Shown piece by piece: positions 35,157-46,809 of a stretch of DNA of 64,000 nucleotides. The stretch lies in contig NC_092793.1 in assembly GCF_918797505.1 (NCBI RefSeq), positions 5,838,366 through 5,902,365 on the forward strand. Direction: 5' to 3'. The notes below the pieces were generated by a model. It ran no database searches, was not told where the DNA came from, and worked only from the letters and a program-made list of their open reading frames with translations. Each line of letters opens with the position of its first letter. Position 1 is the stretch's first letter. A program made the position numbers and the translations under genes. This DNA is from Bemisia tabaci. Its lineage: Eukaryota; Arthropoda; Insecta; Hemiptera; Aleyrodidae.

Positions 35157-36479
35157 GTATGTATTATATATCCAATTTATAGTCCATGTTGGTTCCACGA
35201 ATAACACACACTAAACAGCTAACACCTAACAAGGTAACCAATGGGCGGAGTTTGGGTTGAGGTAAGGTATCTTCACTCACCGTTTGCATGATTCTCACCT
35301 TAAGTACTTCCACTGATGTAAGTTGGCCTCACTTAACAAAATGGATTAGACTTGGACTTGGACTTGGACCTCTCACGTAAATAAGTTACGAACTACTCGG
35401 TTGTTTATATATTCATTTTTATTTTATATTTATTAACAAAGTGTATATTTCCATGTGAAAGGAAGCTCACTAAAAACTAAAAAAAAGAGTTGGACCGAGT
35501 TTATCAGAAAGGAGCCAACTCACATTAAGTTGAATCTGAGGAAAAGGGGTTTAAAGTTCCATTCCTCCATAAAACTCTATGTAGAAAGTGAACTTTAATC
35601 CCTCTTTTTAGTCCAGTCAATAGGGGGTAAAGTAGGGACAATTTCTGAGGAAACTTTCTGATATACTATTCCTATGTATTTTTGGTCGCTGAATCCGAAT
35701 TTCATATTTGCGAAAAGATCTGAGGCGAGCCAAAGCCGCCATCTTGAAAAAATGGCCTAAATTTGCGTTTTTCGTCCAAAAAACCGAAATAACTCGTATA
35801 TTTTGGAAATTACGGCAAAAATAGTTATTTTCAAAAATAAAGTACATAAAATTTCCATTCGAACGAGCCCAAGATGATTAAAATCGGATGATAACAAACG
35901 CCGGTACAGCGTTGCAAAGTTTCACGCAAGTATTGAGGTTAGGCAATTTTTGTAACTCTCCCTGCGAAAAGAGAGCTTTCGAGAAGATCAATCATTAAAT
36001 CGTAGATAAGTGAAATTATGACCGAAAGAAGGAGTGCAATTTTGAGTTCTTGACTTTTAAGAACGGCAGTGGATAAGGGGGGGGGGGGTACGCTTGAGCG
36101 CAGCTGTAGGGCCCTCCGGTCCTCCCCCATTTTCATGGCCCGGGTGCGGCCGGTCGGCCCTCGTTCGCCGGGTTATTAGTTTTGCTGTCTTCCACAGGCG
36201 CCTTTTTCGGAGGACATGAACTTGATAAGCCTAAGTACAGACGTATATTCGCTGGTAACAACATCAGCTGCCACCGAGCAAAAGAGACAGGCACTGCTAG
36301 CTTTATCAAAAATATACTTAGTGGGTCAAACTTGCGAGTCCGTAAAGTTTAAACGCGCTGACCGCTATAATCCAATCAGCAGTATGAGGAGTTCAATTTG
36401 AGTTGTTTCCATAAACCTCTCTTATTATTTCGGCGCATAATAATTATTAAACAAATCAAATGAGTAGCTTCAAAATTTT

Positions 36480-36600
36480 TTGTCGTGGGAACTTCTACCT
36501 AATCCACACTCGCTATTTACCACAGCAGATGGCATGCGTGAAGTTGCTATGTCCACATTTTATGATGCATTTACACCGTGCCATGGCTCCCTCTGCGCCC
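36480..36600 (+). pseudogene. Decayed transposon-encoded fragment, plus strand
   Basis: Inside element S. The frame from 36480 reads ELLPNPHSLFTTADGMREVA and then MSTFYDAFTP. This matches a pattern I recall from arthropod mobile-element proteins of unknown function (acidic, Pro-Tyr-Pro, Ser-Leu-Phe, Gly-Met-Arg, Lys-Ser, Tyr). The same segment recurs on the minus strand near 37975-37870, so the internal gene was partly duplicated in inverted orientation. No intact open frame remains. Family recognition is from memory and weak. Confidence 0.4.
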
Positions 36601-37329
36601 CATTGCCTCTTGTTCCACCCACTTGTCAATCTCTTCACTTTTTTGCATTTCATAGTCATTGTCCGAACATTCAGCGTCTTCTGGATCATCCACAGTATCT
36701 CCTTCACCCTATTCTTCTTCCGTTAAAAGTGCGTCTTATTGACTATGTTCGCACGAGCCATGAAAATACCCCGAAACAAGACTGCAATGAAGGCCTTTCT
36801 TCCAAGAACCGCAGGCGCCGCGACTTTTTTAAATCTACTTGCATGGGATCTTGCTTAAAATTTCGGCCGTAGCGGGATTTTTCAAAGTGATAATGGGGAG
36901 TATGAGGCCATTTCTGCTATTCTTCTATCCCCAGTCACACGCGTGTTTCTTGATGCCCATCCATTGCTGTCTATTTGAAGATAGGAGCATGAAATGTGGC
37001 AGCACCCTCTGAAGGTGGAAGATAAGCGAGATTTTGTACATAGTGGAAAAAAGTCCGAACATAGCTTTCATACCTAAATTCAGCCAAAGTTTTTTTTCTG
37101 CTCACCCTTGTAGCCATTTGATCGGAGTAAAAATTATTTCCCTGTTTTAGAAAGTTCTTCTTGCCTTAAGGCTGATTTTTTAAGCATCTGAGTTGGCTGA
37201 ATTGTTCTCCAGGGTTGCTAAAAACTTAACTTTGACTTGCCTGAAGAGTGATGATATTGTGTCACACCCACTAATGGCATGAATGAACAGTATGTGTTCG
37301 GCTTTCACTTAATTTTAAAGGCTGCCGCT

Positions 37330-37985
37330 GCCTCGGTTGAAAGGTTTTTGTCCACCTTCGCTGGATTTTAGAACCAAAGCATATTTGACCTTACGTAACT
37401 GAGCTGTAAGGAGGACACGACGGTCAATAGGTATCTTTTCCTACAATAATAGCAATTTTGCCCTGTTTCGCCATTTCCGAAGCCTTTGAAACTATGATTG
37501 TGTCAGCGACTTCTTCTTCGTTTCATCAGCATTTGGATCGACTAGAATTTGTTCTTGCCATTTTTCAGAAAATTTGCTTGTGATGTTACTAGGAATCATA
37601 CTTTCATGGACTTTTATTTCCACTGATGAAGCTTGTCCTCCTCGCGATAATTCAAGAGTTTTCGTGCTGCATCTTGTAATATCCTTGAGATAGTCGCCGG
37701 AAACTATGACAGAATTAGCAGAGCATACTTCGATTTTACGAAGGACACATAGTGGTTTCATATTGATGAAAATGCCTCATTTTGTCTCCAAATCACTCAA
37801 TGGAGCAAAAAAACGGACATCAATATGACATAAGTAGGATTCTTGTCATCAATTTTATCTACACACGGTGCAAATGCATCATAAAACGTGGACATAGTTT
37901 CTTTAATACGCATTCCGTCTGCTAAGGTCAACCAAAGGGGATATAGTGAGAGTTCGACAAAAAATGTTGAAGTTCCTCATCAGAT
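37330..37985 (-). pseudogene. Decayed transposon-encoded gene, minus strand
   Basis: Inside element S. Reading leftward there is ELSLYPLWLTLADGMRIKET followed by MSTFYDAFAP (about 37975-37870). An open stretch of 89 codons follows (37761-37492), and then, after a frame change, VADTIIVSKASEMAKQGKIA with IIVGKDT (about 37510-37425). The spaced ADTIIV and GKDT motifs, with LTVVSSL reached by another shift, resemble a DADTxIV / GxDTDLLV motif pair that I associate with PIN-like nuclease folds in mobile-element proteins. At least two frameshifts and several stops make it non-functional. Function unproven. Confidence 0.4.
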
Positions 37986-39153
37986 TTTTTATCAACAGTT
38001 ATGCGCTGAAATAATAAGAGAGAGTTCTTGGAACAACATCGTTTTCAACTCAAATTGAACCTCTAACCCGGCGAACGAGGGCCGACCGGCCGCACCCGGG
38101 CCATGAAAATGGGGGAGGACCGGAGGGCCCTACAGCTGCGCTCAAACGTAACCCCCCCCCCCCTTATCCACTGCCGTTCTCAAAAGTCAAGAACTCAAAA
38201 TTGCACTCCTTCTTTCAGTCATAATTTCACTTATCTACGATTTAATGATTGATCTCCTCGAAAGCTCTCTTTTCGCAGGGAGAGTTACGAAAATTTCCTA
38301 ACCTCAATACTTGCGTGAAACTTTGCAACGCTGTACCGGCGTTTGTTATCATCCGATTTTAATCATCTTGGGCTCGTTCGAATGGAAATTTTATGTACTT
38401 TATTTTTGAAAAAACTATTTTTGCCATAATTTCCAAAATATACGAGTTATTTCGGTTTTTTGGACGAAAAACGCAAATTTAGGCCATTTTTTCAAGATGG
38501 CGGCTTTGGCTCGCCTCAGATCTTTTCGCAAATATGAAATTCGGATTCAGCGACCAAAAATACATAGGAATAGTATATCAGAAAGTTTCCTCAGAAATTG
38601 TCTCTACTTAGCCCCTATATGTGCTCTATTGACTGGACTATTTCATAAACAAATTTTTTTTCGACTTTGAGTTTTCGGCAGTAGAAAACATACGATTAGA
38701 GGAACTCGAAAACATTCCTAACTTAATTTTTTCGAAAATGCCGGTTGGTTCTCTCCTGATAAACTCAGTCCACTTATAGTTGGATCTGTTGAAGATAGCG
38801 AAGCAGCAAGTCATGTAGACTCCCTTTTTTGCATTTCTCCTTTCTTATCATTTTCCCTCTTTCTTTTAAAACAAATTAATAATAAGACTCGGAAACCACA
38901 AAGATTTGACTCGTTTTGAGCATTATTTTCGATGGCCCAAGAACGAAACCTGCACGTATCTCCGTTGCGGTGTTTCAAAAATTCGGTTCCTATTCTTTTT
39001 CAGAGGAGAGACACTTAACTTTATGACTTGCAATTTATTCAGAATATTCTGCTGATAGAGAGGAAAAACAAATACATTTTTAAGAAATTAAATAGAGAAG
39101 TAGGTATGACAGAAAGTCTGCAGCGTCGCAAACGGAGATATAGGGTTTCGCAC

Positions 39154-39320
39154 CAGTGGCGAAGTGTGTATAATCGATTATCGATATTTTCCCATTTGAA
39201 GCTGCCATGGTAAAGAATCGATTATTAAGGTGTTCGTTGCGAACACCCTGTTTATCGATACAGTTTCATAGGTTCAAATGGCAGATTAATCGATATATCG
39301 CAAAGCACGCCACGCCACTG
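39154..39320. mobile_element. Element I2, hAT-like MITE (167 bp)
   Basis: Family I: ends CAGTGGCG and CGCCACTG, with palindromic arms around ATCGATTATTAAGGTGTTCG. Exact 8-bp duplication TTTCGCAC (39146-39153, 39321-39328). It lies in P5CS intron 1. Confidence 0.9.
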
Positions 39321-39328
39321 TTTCGCAC

Positions 39329-40154
39329 TTTTCCATCGATATCCTTTTTCCTGTTTTTCCTCTTGCGCTATAGTAGATTTATAGTTTCTAGACAACTTCG
39401 ATGAGGAAAAAACAAATACACGAATGAGCAGATCTCTTTGAATAATTTATGGGATAAAAATTTGAGCTCATATAGGGTTGTCTTTATTCTTGATAAGCCT
39501 GCTGTCGTACATGTACGTTTTAATGAGAAAAAATGTATTGCCCAGAGTTAAACACACACAAAAAATGCCTCAGTTATTCTCCTGAAACTTCAAAAGCGGA
39601 AAAAGTAGCGTTACAGAGATTATCATATCTTAAATTTCACGACGCAATATCGCCCAATTAGTCTCATTTGTTAGGCTCTCGAAAAACTTAACCCTTTAAA
39701 TTCAAGTTTTATCATCCCTAGTTTTTCAATAATCTCAGAAGCCGTCTGAAAAATATTAGGAATTATAAGGCTTTTAATTCCACCCTTACTTTACAAATGG
39801 TTTTATTGCCGATCCAATGCTTCCTTTTCGCTTCAATTTTCTTATGAAGAGAAACATTATCTTCACCGTCTATTTCTGTAGCACGTAAATTATTTATTGA
39901 GAGGTGCTAAAAAAACATATATTTGATATTTCATCTTTGAAATTATTAAAAATCAGTATGGGAAATAATTATTTTGAAGGCATTATATCTGAAGCCTACA
40001 TCATTTTGTATGTCACGATGCATTGAGTTAATTCTTGTGTAAGAGTCAGTAAATATGGCATTTGGTGAAGAGAGAATTTTTCATCAATTTCATTTCGTAA
40101 ATTGAAATTATACATTCCCATTTGAATTTTAAATCAATTTTTCACAAAAATATA

Positions 40155-40201
<47 letters not shown>

Positions 40202-41881
40202 ATGTACAGAATTCTTACACAGAACTCATATTCAGGTTACAAGTTTGATTACAACTGCGAAGCTATTTGATATTTATCTCTTATATTTCCTCCCCTGTTC
40301 TCCCATTACTTGATCACTCACAAAATCACGTGAGTAGTGGAGATGCCACTTTTCCTAATATTCCAAGTAATTATTACAGTTCATAGGATTCCTTTTACTA
40401 ACATACCCTAAAGTACATTAAAAGTTGACTGAGAGCCTACCATTGCAGTGTCAGCCACTGATTAAAATAAATATGATACTTATCTCCTCGCAAGATAACT
40501 GTATAAATTATCATTTAGAAGCAAGGGAAAATGTATCGATGCGTCTTGCAACTCTGTATTTCCACTGTCTGTGGAATTTATCTGAAGATTAATAGGGAAC
40601 TCATATCGGAATGTTTGTTATTGGCAAATATTGTACATTGTGAAAAGATTCCACTGAATATGAACCTAAACTTGATGAGCTTTCCGGCACTCTGCAGCGA
40701 TGAGAATAAAAAAGTACTGCTCTTTCACTAACAATTATTAAAATGTTCACCAAATTCTCGCTCATCCGCTCTTAAAAATGAAGGTAGTTATTTTACGACT
40801 TTAAATTGGATCGCATCAAGCAGGAAGGGACTAAGCTCATCAGCTATTGCCAGATTTGATTGGGCAAATTTAATTTTTACATGAAAACGGTTAAGCGGAT
40901 ATTTCCGCAATTTTCAGTGAATTTTCTGCATTCTGCGAAGCAAATTCCTTAAAATTTTCCGAGGAATAAGCACAAACGTTATCTTGCAAATAATTAAATT
41001 GTTCCGTGAAATTCGGAAATAGCTAATGTGGCTTGGTTTCTTTCTGCTAAAATCGGCCCAATTAACCTAAGCCTCAAGCCCTGAGTCATAAGTTACTTAT
41101 ATCGACGATTTTCTATTGAAACTTGCCGATTTAACCTCTATTCTAGTGCAGTGTTCTTACACGCCAGGTGCATTTTATTCGGACTTTCTCTAACTTTCCT
41201 CTTTTTTTTCATTTTTAACTTTAACATCCAGATTACACATTAAAAGTTTTTCTAACAAACTGTTTAACCCATTAATGAACTAAACTGTAACTAATTTTTT
41301 GGGGGAGTTTTAATTTTGGTTATTTAGGCTTTATAGCAAAGGAAAGACAAATTAATACGACTTATGACTCTGATTTCCGGAAAATTAACACAGGGAACCA
41401 AAATTAGGAGGTTGTATTTTGGATAAAATCATAAGACGCATTGCATCTGTGATACATTTGATTTTATTCGCGTGTCATATTTTTTGTCTATGTATTAACA
41501 GTATTTACAGCAACAACGAAAGAATATAAACAAAAAGAAAATTTTAAAACTAAATTTATTTTGTTTATTATGAGTTTAATTTAAAACCGTGGATGGAATG
41601 CTTAGAGCATTGATTGGAAGCTAAATGATTTTATCTATCAGCACACAAAAAATACTGATTCTGCCTTGGGGCGTTATGCGATTGATAAACACTCGCAATG
41701 AAAAATGAACAAGCAGGTGTGAAAGATTTTTATGTTTTGGATATTTTGCAAATTTGCCCAAAAATTGCTCTTTACAATCCGTAATTGCTAACAACTTACT
41801 TATATACAAAATTCCAGTTTGAAAATGTTCAAGCATCAAATGATATTCACCATCGTAATACACCAATGACACGAGAACCTT
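39329..41881. other. P5CS intron 1, nothing recognised
   Basis: AT-rich unique DNA apart from the A44 run. Confidence 0.5.
40156..40199 (+). repeat. A44 homopolymer
   Basis: A run of about 44 A in P5CS intron 1. I saw no retroelement body immediately to its left, so it may be a simple repeat or an assembly-uncertain tract. Confidence 0.9.
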
Positions 41882-42335
41882 ACACTGAAAAACGATATGG
41901 TGCTGAACACTAACTGGTTTAGATCAAATGGACACTGAAAAAACGAGATTAGGGCTGGGCCCTAGAATTGCTTCACCTCCACCGCCACAGGGGCAGGCCC
42001 TGCGCGGGTAAGGCCCAGCCCTACCTGTACAGGGTCTAGCTCTTGACAGGTAGGGCTGAACCCTGAAGCAGGTAGATTTGGGCTCTACGCGCGCCGGGCC
42101 TGCCCCTATGGCGGTGGAGGTGAAGCAATTTTACCTACCCGGTTAGGGCTGGGACCTTCGGTGCAGGTACCAGCCCTAAACTCGTTTTTTCCGTGGAGCC
42201 AAATAGTATGGCAGTAGCGCTGAGCCCTAAAACTTTAAGGTCCAGCCCTACAGACTGTAAGTCTCAGCTGTGCTGCCATATCATCTGGCTCCATTCGATA
42301 TAAACAGTTAGTGTTCAGAACTATATCGTTTTCTC
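41882..42335. mobile_element. Foldback element hosting element Q
   Basis: ACACTGAAAAACGATATGG and GTGCTGAACACTAACTG on the left pair with CAGTTAGTGTTCAGAAC and CTATATCGTTTTCTCC on the right. Confidence 0.65.
41933..42195. mobile_element. Element Q: GC-rich palindromic MITE
   Basis: CACTGAAAAAACGAG to CTCGTTTTTTCCGTG. The arms contain TTAGGGCTGG and CTTCACCTCCACCGCCACAG, far richer in GC than the surroundings. Confidence 0.75.
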
Positions 42336-42547
42336 CAAGTAGACTCAAATAGTGCCAAGAACCCTGAACCAAGTAACTGCCCTCTTTAATCCTACCTGTC
42401 AGGTGAACTCTTTTCAGGGGGTTGCGAATGGTTTCCTTCGCGCTATTCCAGATGGTTCCATTTTATTTTTGGCCGATAATATCTGATAATTGTTCACTTC
42501 CTTGCGGAGAGACCCTAAAAAGCTTAGGCTCGTTCATCTCTATGTCG

Positions 42548-43076
42548 CGGTGGCGAGACGTGAATTGTCGATTATCGATATTTTCCCATTTGTAGCTATG
42601 GTGAAGAATCGATTATTAAGGTGTTCGTTGCAAACAGCTTGTAAGTCGATCCTTTTTCATAGGATAAATGGACGTATTTATACTAAACAGAACTATGTGC
42701 AAGTGGAAAGATGGGGGTGTGCTCGTTAGTGCTCGGGCCATAAGAATGAATGGGGATTCTAAAGCGCCAGTGACGTCAGCGGCAACAAAGCCGTCTCCGT
42801 CTCCGTTGTCGTGCTCGCTCGTCTTTAACTCATGAGCCCTGTCCACAACGCTCTTGTCACATTTCCACGGCTCACGACCTAGCGCTCAGTTCCTTTTGAT
42901 TTAATATCAAATCCGGCTTTTTCATTTTCTCAAAAGGAACTATATCCACTTTTACATTTTTTCTTATCCAGCTCATCACGAGCACTTTTCTTCTTTCCAT
43001 TTGCACATAGTTCCTTTTAGCATAAATACGTCCAAATGGCAGATCAATCTATATCGCAAAGCACCCCACGCCACTG
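42548..43076. mobile_element. Element I3, split by H5
   Basis: CGGTGGCGAGACGTGAATTG at the left and CACGCCACTG at the right. Outside H5 the halves match I2 across TTTCATAGG / AAATGGCAGATCAATC. The flanks CTATGTCG and CTTTGCCG agree at 6 of 8. It ends 49 bases before P5CS exon 43126. Confidence 0.8.
42670..43033. mobile_element. Element H5 (364-bp long form), inside I3
   Basis: GGACGTATTTATACTAAAC to AGCATAAATACGTCC. Exact duplication AAAT (42666-42669, 43034-43037). It shares the internal CTCGTTAGTGCTCGGGCC segment with H2. Confidence 0.85.
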
Positions 43077-43125
43077 CTTTGCCGGAGATACTTGTGTGAA
43101 TCTGACGAAGACGTGATGTTTGCAG

Positions 43126-43305
43126 GGTCATGGCATCGATTTGAAACGAGCTCTGCAAGCTGCCGACAGGAGACGCAGTAAATTCACCGACCGGTCACAA
43201 CTGAAGTACTCGCGACGTATCGTGGTCAAGCTGGGAAGTGCCGTCATCACCCGAGAAGATGAGCATGGGCTCGCCCTCGGTCGACTCGCCTCCATCGTCG
43301 AACAG
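43126..43305 (+). CDS. P5CS: P5CS exon, start of glutamate 5-kinase domain
   Basis: A 180-base exon (60 codons, phase 0 at both ends), bounded by TTTGCAG at 43119-43125 and a GTAAAC donor at 43306. The translation contains [14 protein letters not shown] and [12 protein letters not shown]. These are the first beta strand and following helix of the amino-acid-kinase fold of glutamate 5-kinase, almost residue for residue as in animal P5CS. The Lys of VVKLGSA is the conserved nucleotide-phosphate-binding lysine of the family. P5CS is bifunctional: the N-terminal kinase phosphorylates glutamate, and the C-terminal reductase makes glutamate semialdehyde for proline and ornithine synthesis. A nested pair of transposons ends only about 50 bases upstream of the acceptor. 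Confidence 0.95.
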
Positions 43306-43402
43306 GTAAACAAGCCAATCATTTTATCGCAGTATGCTCAGGAATGCAGAAGCAGTCCATTGCTAAAGTTTTTAAAGAAAAAAATCATGGAAGTTCATGA
43401 TA

Positions 43403-43953
43403 CAGTGGACTCTCGATAATTCGAACCTCGATAAGTCGATAATTCGAAAACCTCGTTAATTCGAAGGAAAGTCTGTTTTCCTTGAAAATCTCTCGATAAT
43501 TCGAAGAAAATCAATGTATTTTTCTCCCCTTTTAGTTCGAAATTTTTAAGCTGCAGCTTAAAAATTTCGAAGCGCCATGGCGCGGCCCTCTATAATTCGA
43601 AATTGCGACGAAAATTCTCTCTGTAATTCGAAGTGTGGGAAGTAAAAATGACCCTCCCTCTATAATTCGAAACAAGACGGTACATTCCCTCTACAAATCG
43701 AAGTCAACTCTTTATGTACCTGGGTGTCTAAAAGAGCTTGACCTTTGACCTAAAGACGTTTTGGCGTAAATCCGTCCATTTGGCCCTCTATAATTCGAAT
43801 CCAGATGGCGCTTTCCCTCTATAATTCGAACCTCTCTAATTTGAAATTTCTCCACATGGAATCTCTTTAATTCGAACTCTCTTTATTTCGAAACCTCGCT
43901 AATTCGAAGAAAAATCCGATTTCCTTCAATTTCGAATTATCGAGAGACCACTA
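43403..43953. mobile_element. Element P: pogo/Tigger-like MITE (551 bp)
   Basis: Ends CAGTGGACTCTCGATAATTC and AATTATCGAGAGACCACTA, flanked by TA on both sides (43401-43402, 43954-43955). The interior repeats CCCTCTATAATTCGAA many times. A terminus of CAGT with CTCGATAATTCGAA is characteristic of pogo-group elements. It starts about 100 bases after the P5CS exon that ends at 43305. Confidence 0.85.
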
Positions 43954-43955
43954 TA

Positions 43956-45550
43956 TTCTGCATCTCTGTGCACCTACACCTAAATCATAGCGGAGATATT
44001 CCGTTCAGTTTAAGAGGTGTTACGTTCCGAGAAAATGAAGTTTTGTTTCCGAGTTCCCCAGAATTGAGTCCGGAAGCTCAAAGACGTGGTGTTCTCATCA
44101 CACCATGCTTGTGGGAATAGAGGTCTAATATCAACGAGCTTGATGACTGAAATTGTTAATTAGTCGACCTTCACAAAAAGACATAATTGCTAAAGGAGAT
44201 GCTAGGGTTTTGAGTGATTTTAAGGGGTAGAGGAATTGGAGGAATACTCAGGCTAAACGCATGTTTCCACGGTTGAGCTGTGTAATAGATGATTCCAGGA
44301 ATTAGCACACCGTCATTTGGACGCTCTAGATGCGGAAGGCACTTAATAAAAAACCATTCATGCTCTGGACTCCATGATAATAGAAGTTGCCAGTTTAAAT
44401 GTTTATTCAGTAGATTATTAAGACTGAAAAGGGAATATTTTAGTCAGTAGCCGGTCGGGGCATTGACATGGTCTTAGAGTACTGCCGTGCTAAGGAAGAA
44501 CGCCGTATGAACCTTCAGGCGTTGCCAAATTTCCTTTGAAAAAACACGAATTTTCTGGTAAGCGCATGAATATTTTCCTTCCAAATTTTCCAGATACAGT
44601 TTGCACTTTCACCCAAAGTCCCTGAAAATTTCAAGGAAAAATATCCACAATTTTCCTTGAAAATACACATTGTATCGGAGGAAATTGGGCAATTCTCGAA
44701 TGTTCATACGGCGTTTTTCCTTAGCACGGCAGAATTTTCATGTATGCCTTTCAATGTTAAATTTAAAATTTAACTAAAACTTTTACATACTAAATATTTT
44801 ATTTATTTATTTATTTATATTTATTGAATTACTTTAAGCTTTTGGCAATCCACGTTTCCTCTAAAATCCAGAATCTAACATACTGCACATTTCTGCACTT
44901 GCCTGACCATGACAAGCACACAGCATGTGAAACAGTGAGACAAAATATGCCTCAAGGTGGAAATTAAAAATGTTCAGTGGTTAAAAACCCGAGTATAGAT
45001 AAAAAAAAATATTGACTTTCATGCAGTTTCCGATGCTAAACTTTTTCTTTTAGTCTGAAGATCATAAAATCGAAGATTCGCGCTGCATGTCACTTTTTCA
45101 ATGGTGTTATGAATGTTTGAATTGAATTTTATTTTAATTATCTCATATTTAATCTTTAAAGCTGACAACTCCAATTAACTTTAATAACGTTCCTCTAGAA
45201 TTTCTCGCTTTTTGCCCTCGAACTTTCATCCGATCAGAAGGTCAGTTTTCAGGGTTCTTTCCATCAAATTATGCAAAACTACCCCCTAGCTTTGGTGTAG
45301 TTATCTCACCTCTACTCTAAGGCGCATTCCGCGTCACTCTGTCACATTTCAATTACCTCCGCCTGGCATCAGATAGCGAGGTAAAATAAGATTATAAAAT
45401 CTGGAATTTATTATCATTTCATATGTGTCACAATCACATAATTTTCCCCTTTTATAATGAAACTGATCCAGTATAACGCGCTTAGTCGCTCTGACAGAGA
45501 AAAGGGAGGCTCGAGAGTGCATAGGCGCAAACGAGCATCGAAGTTGGTGT
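43956..45550. other. P5CS intron 2, apart from A9
   Basis: Contains a TTTATTTATTTATTTAT tract near 44800. Otherwise no feature. Confidence 0.5.
44482..44732. mobile_element. Element A9 (consensus-like)
   Basis: CTGCCGTGCTAAGGAAGAAC and GTTTTTCCTTAGCACGGCAG; 250 bp. Best match to the family consensus here. Confidence 0.85.
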
Positions 45551-45804
45551 TCTGCCGTACTAAGGAAGAACTCCGTATGAACCTTTAGGCGTTGCCAAAT
45601 TTTCTTTGATAAAACTCAAATTACCTGGCAAAGTTACGAATATTTTTCTTCCAGTTAGTCAGGTAATTTTGCTCTCAATTCCACCGAAAAGTCCTGCAAA
45701 TTTCAAGGGAAAATGTTCATAACCTTCATAAAAAATGAACAATTTATTGATGCAAATTTGGCAACTCTCGAATGTTCATACGGCGTTCTTCCTAAGCTCG
45801 GCAG
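45551..45804. mobile_element. Element A10
   Basis: CTGCCGTACTAAGGAAGAAC to CTTCCTAAGCTCGGCAG. 4-bp duplication TGTT. Confidence 0.85.
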
Positions 45805-46061
45805 TGTTATTCCGAAGTGAAAAGTTAATTAATTACAAAAGCTTCGGATACACCTTAGAGCACGGAGCAAGGGACGATGAAGATAGCGAAGGTGGGTATT
45901 CGCTGAAATTGATCTCGGTATCACGATTTTACATAGGAGACAGCAATCTCAACTGCCCGGACACGTAAGTTGGCACGCACACACACGCGCGCGGCCCGGC
46001 ACGATATATTAAACATGCCAAAACCCCGGCGCGGCGTCACACTCACACCCTTGGCGAAATT

Positions 46062-46315
46062 CGTTGTCTCCCGGACGAAAGAACGTAACTCCATTCCAAT
46101 GTTGCCAAATTTCCCCTCACAAATTGCTTATTAACCACGAGAATTTTGGGCATTTCTGACTGGAAATTTCCCTGATTTTTCTCTAGATTCCAAGCAAAAA
46201 ACAGAGATATTTTGGACTCAAATTGCTTACGTACATTTTTGTAAAATAAATTAATTGTTTGAGTCAATTTGGCAACCTTGGAATAGAGTTACGTTCCTTC
46301 GTGCGGGAGACGACG
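46062..46315. mobile_element. Element K4
   Basis: Ends CGTTGTCTCCCGGACGAAAG and CGGGAGACGACG. The exact duplication is AATT (46058-46061, 46316-46319). It lies in P5CS intron 2. Confidence 0.85.
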
Positions 46316-46809
46316 AATTGTGTTTTACACGAGGGCGCTGAAATTGCATCGCAAAGGGTGGCTCCTCTCGGTATTCCGGCGTTAGCGAGCGAAGAAACCA
46401 AACGAGAGGAACGCAACATTAGCGACGCCGAGCGATGTAATTCGTTTCAGTCGTGTGATAAAAGGCGAGATTAGCGCCGCGTTGACTCACCACCGGGATT
46501 TCAGGCGCAGCGCAGTGCTTAACTTGCAGAATCTTCTAAATTATTCTTGTTCCCCTGCAAATTCCCTAATAGTCCGGCTCCTCGCGTGTTTCTGCATAGC
46601 CTCCCTCTGCTACGCCTCATGACTTCGTCCTTCCTCTCGCCTGAAAAAGGAAACTCCCTTCCGCGAAAAAAAATTTGGTCATTTCCACTCGAACGTTACA
46701 CCCAACCCGAGAAAAATGGATCATTCAAGCTCATTGAAAAATGAACGATCCGGATCATTCAATTTGAATGAGTTTTCGTCAGCTCATTCAAATTTGAATG
46801 ATCCAGATC

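Larger units (their letters stand above)
35609..38640. mobile_element. Element S: long-TIR DNA transposon
   Basis: Terminal inverted repeats of about 565 bp (35609-36175 and about 38070-38640) start with TAGTCCAGTCAATAG and are nearly identical, down to mirrored G and C tracts at 36078-36088 and 38151-38163. The roughly 1.9-kb centre holds decayed coding sequence (separate entries). The element splits an older element G: 35491-35608 plus 38641-38772 rejoin to match the intact copy at 10060-10307. A TA duplication is possible, but the T-rich junction leaves the TSD unresolved. It lies in P5CS intron 1. Confidence 0.8.
35491..38772. mobile_element. Element G2, interrupted by element S
   Basis: Outer ends are TGGACCGAGTTTATCAGAAA and its inverse ending ACTCAGTCCA. 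The two halves (35491-35608, 38641-38772) align end to end with the uninterrupted copy at 10060-10307. This shows a MITE of about 250 bp in which S later landed. Confidence 0.8.

Noticed and set aside
37319..37370. Plus-strand AAAASVERFLSTFAGF, resembling the C-terminal motif of hAT transposases
   Set aside because: The surrounding frame has no further hAT similarity, and the stronger coding traces here are on the minus strand. Probably coincidence.
40156..40199. Poly-A tail of a retrotransposed copy
   Set aside because: No coding or SINE-like body lies upstream and no target duplication was visible around the run.
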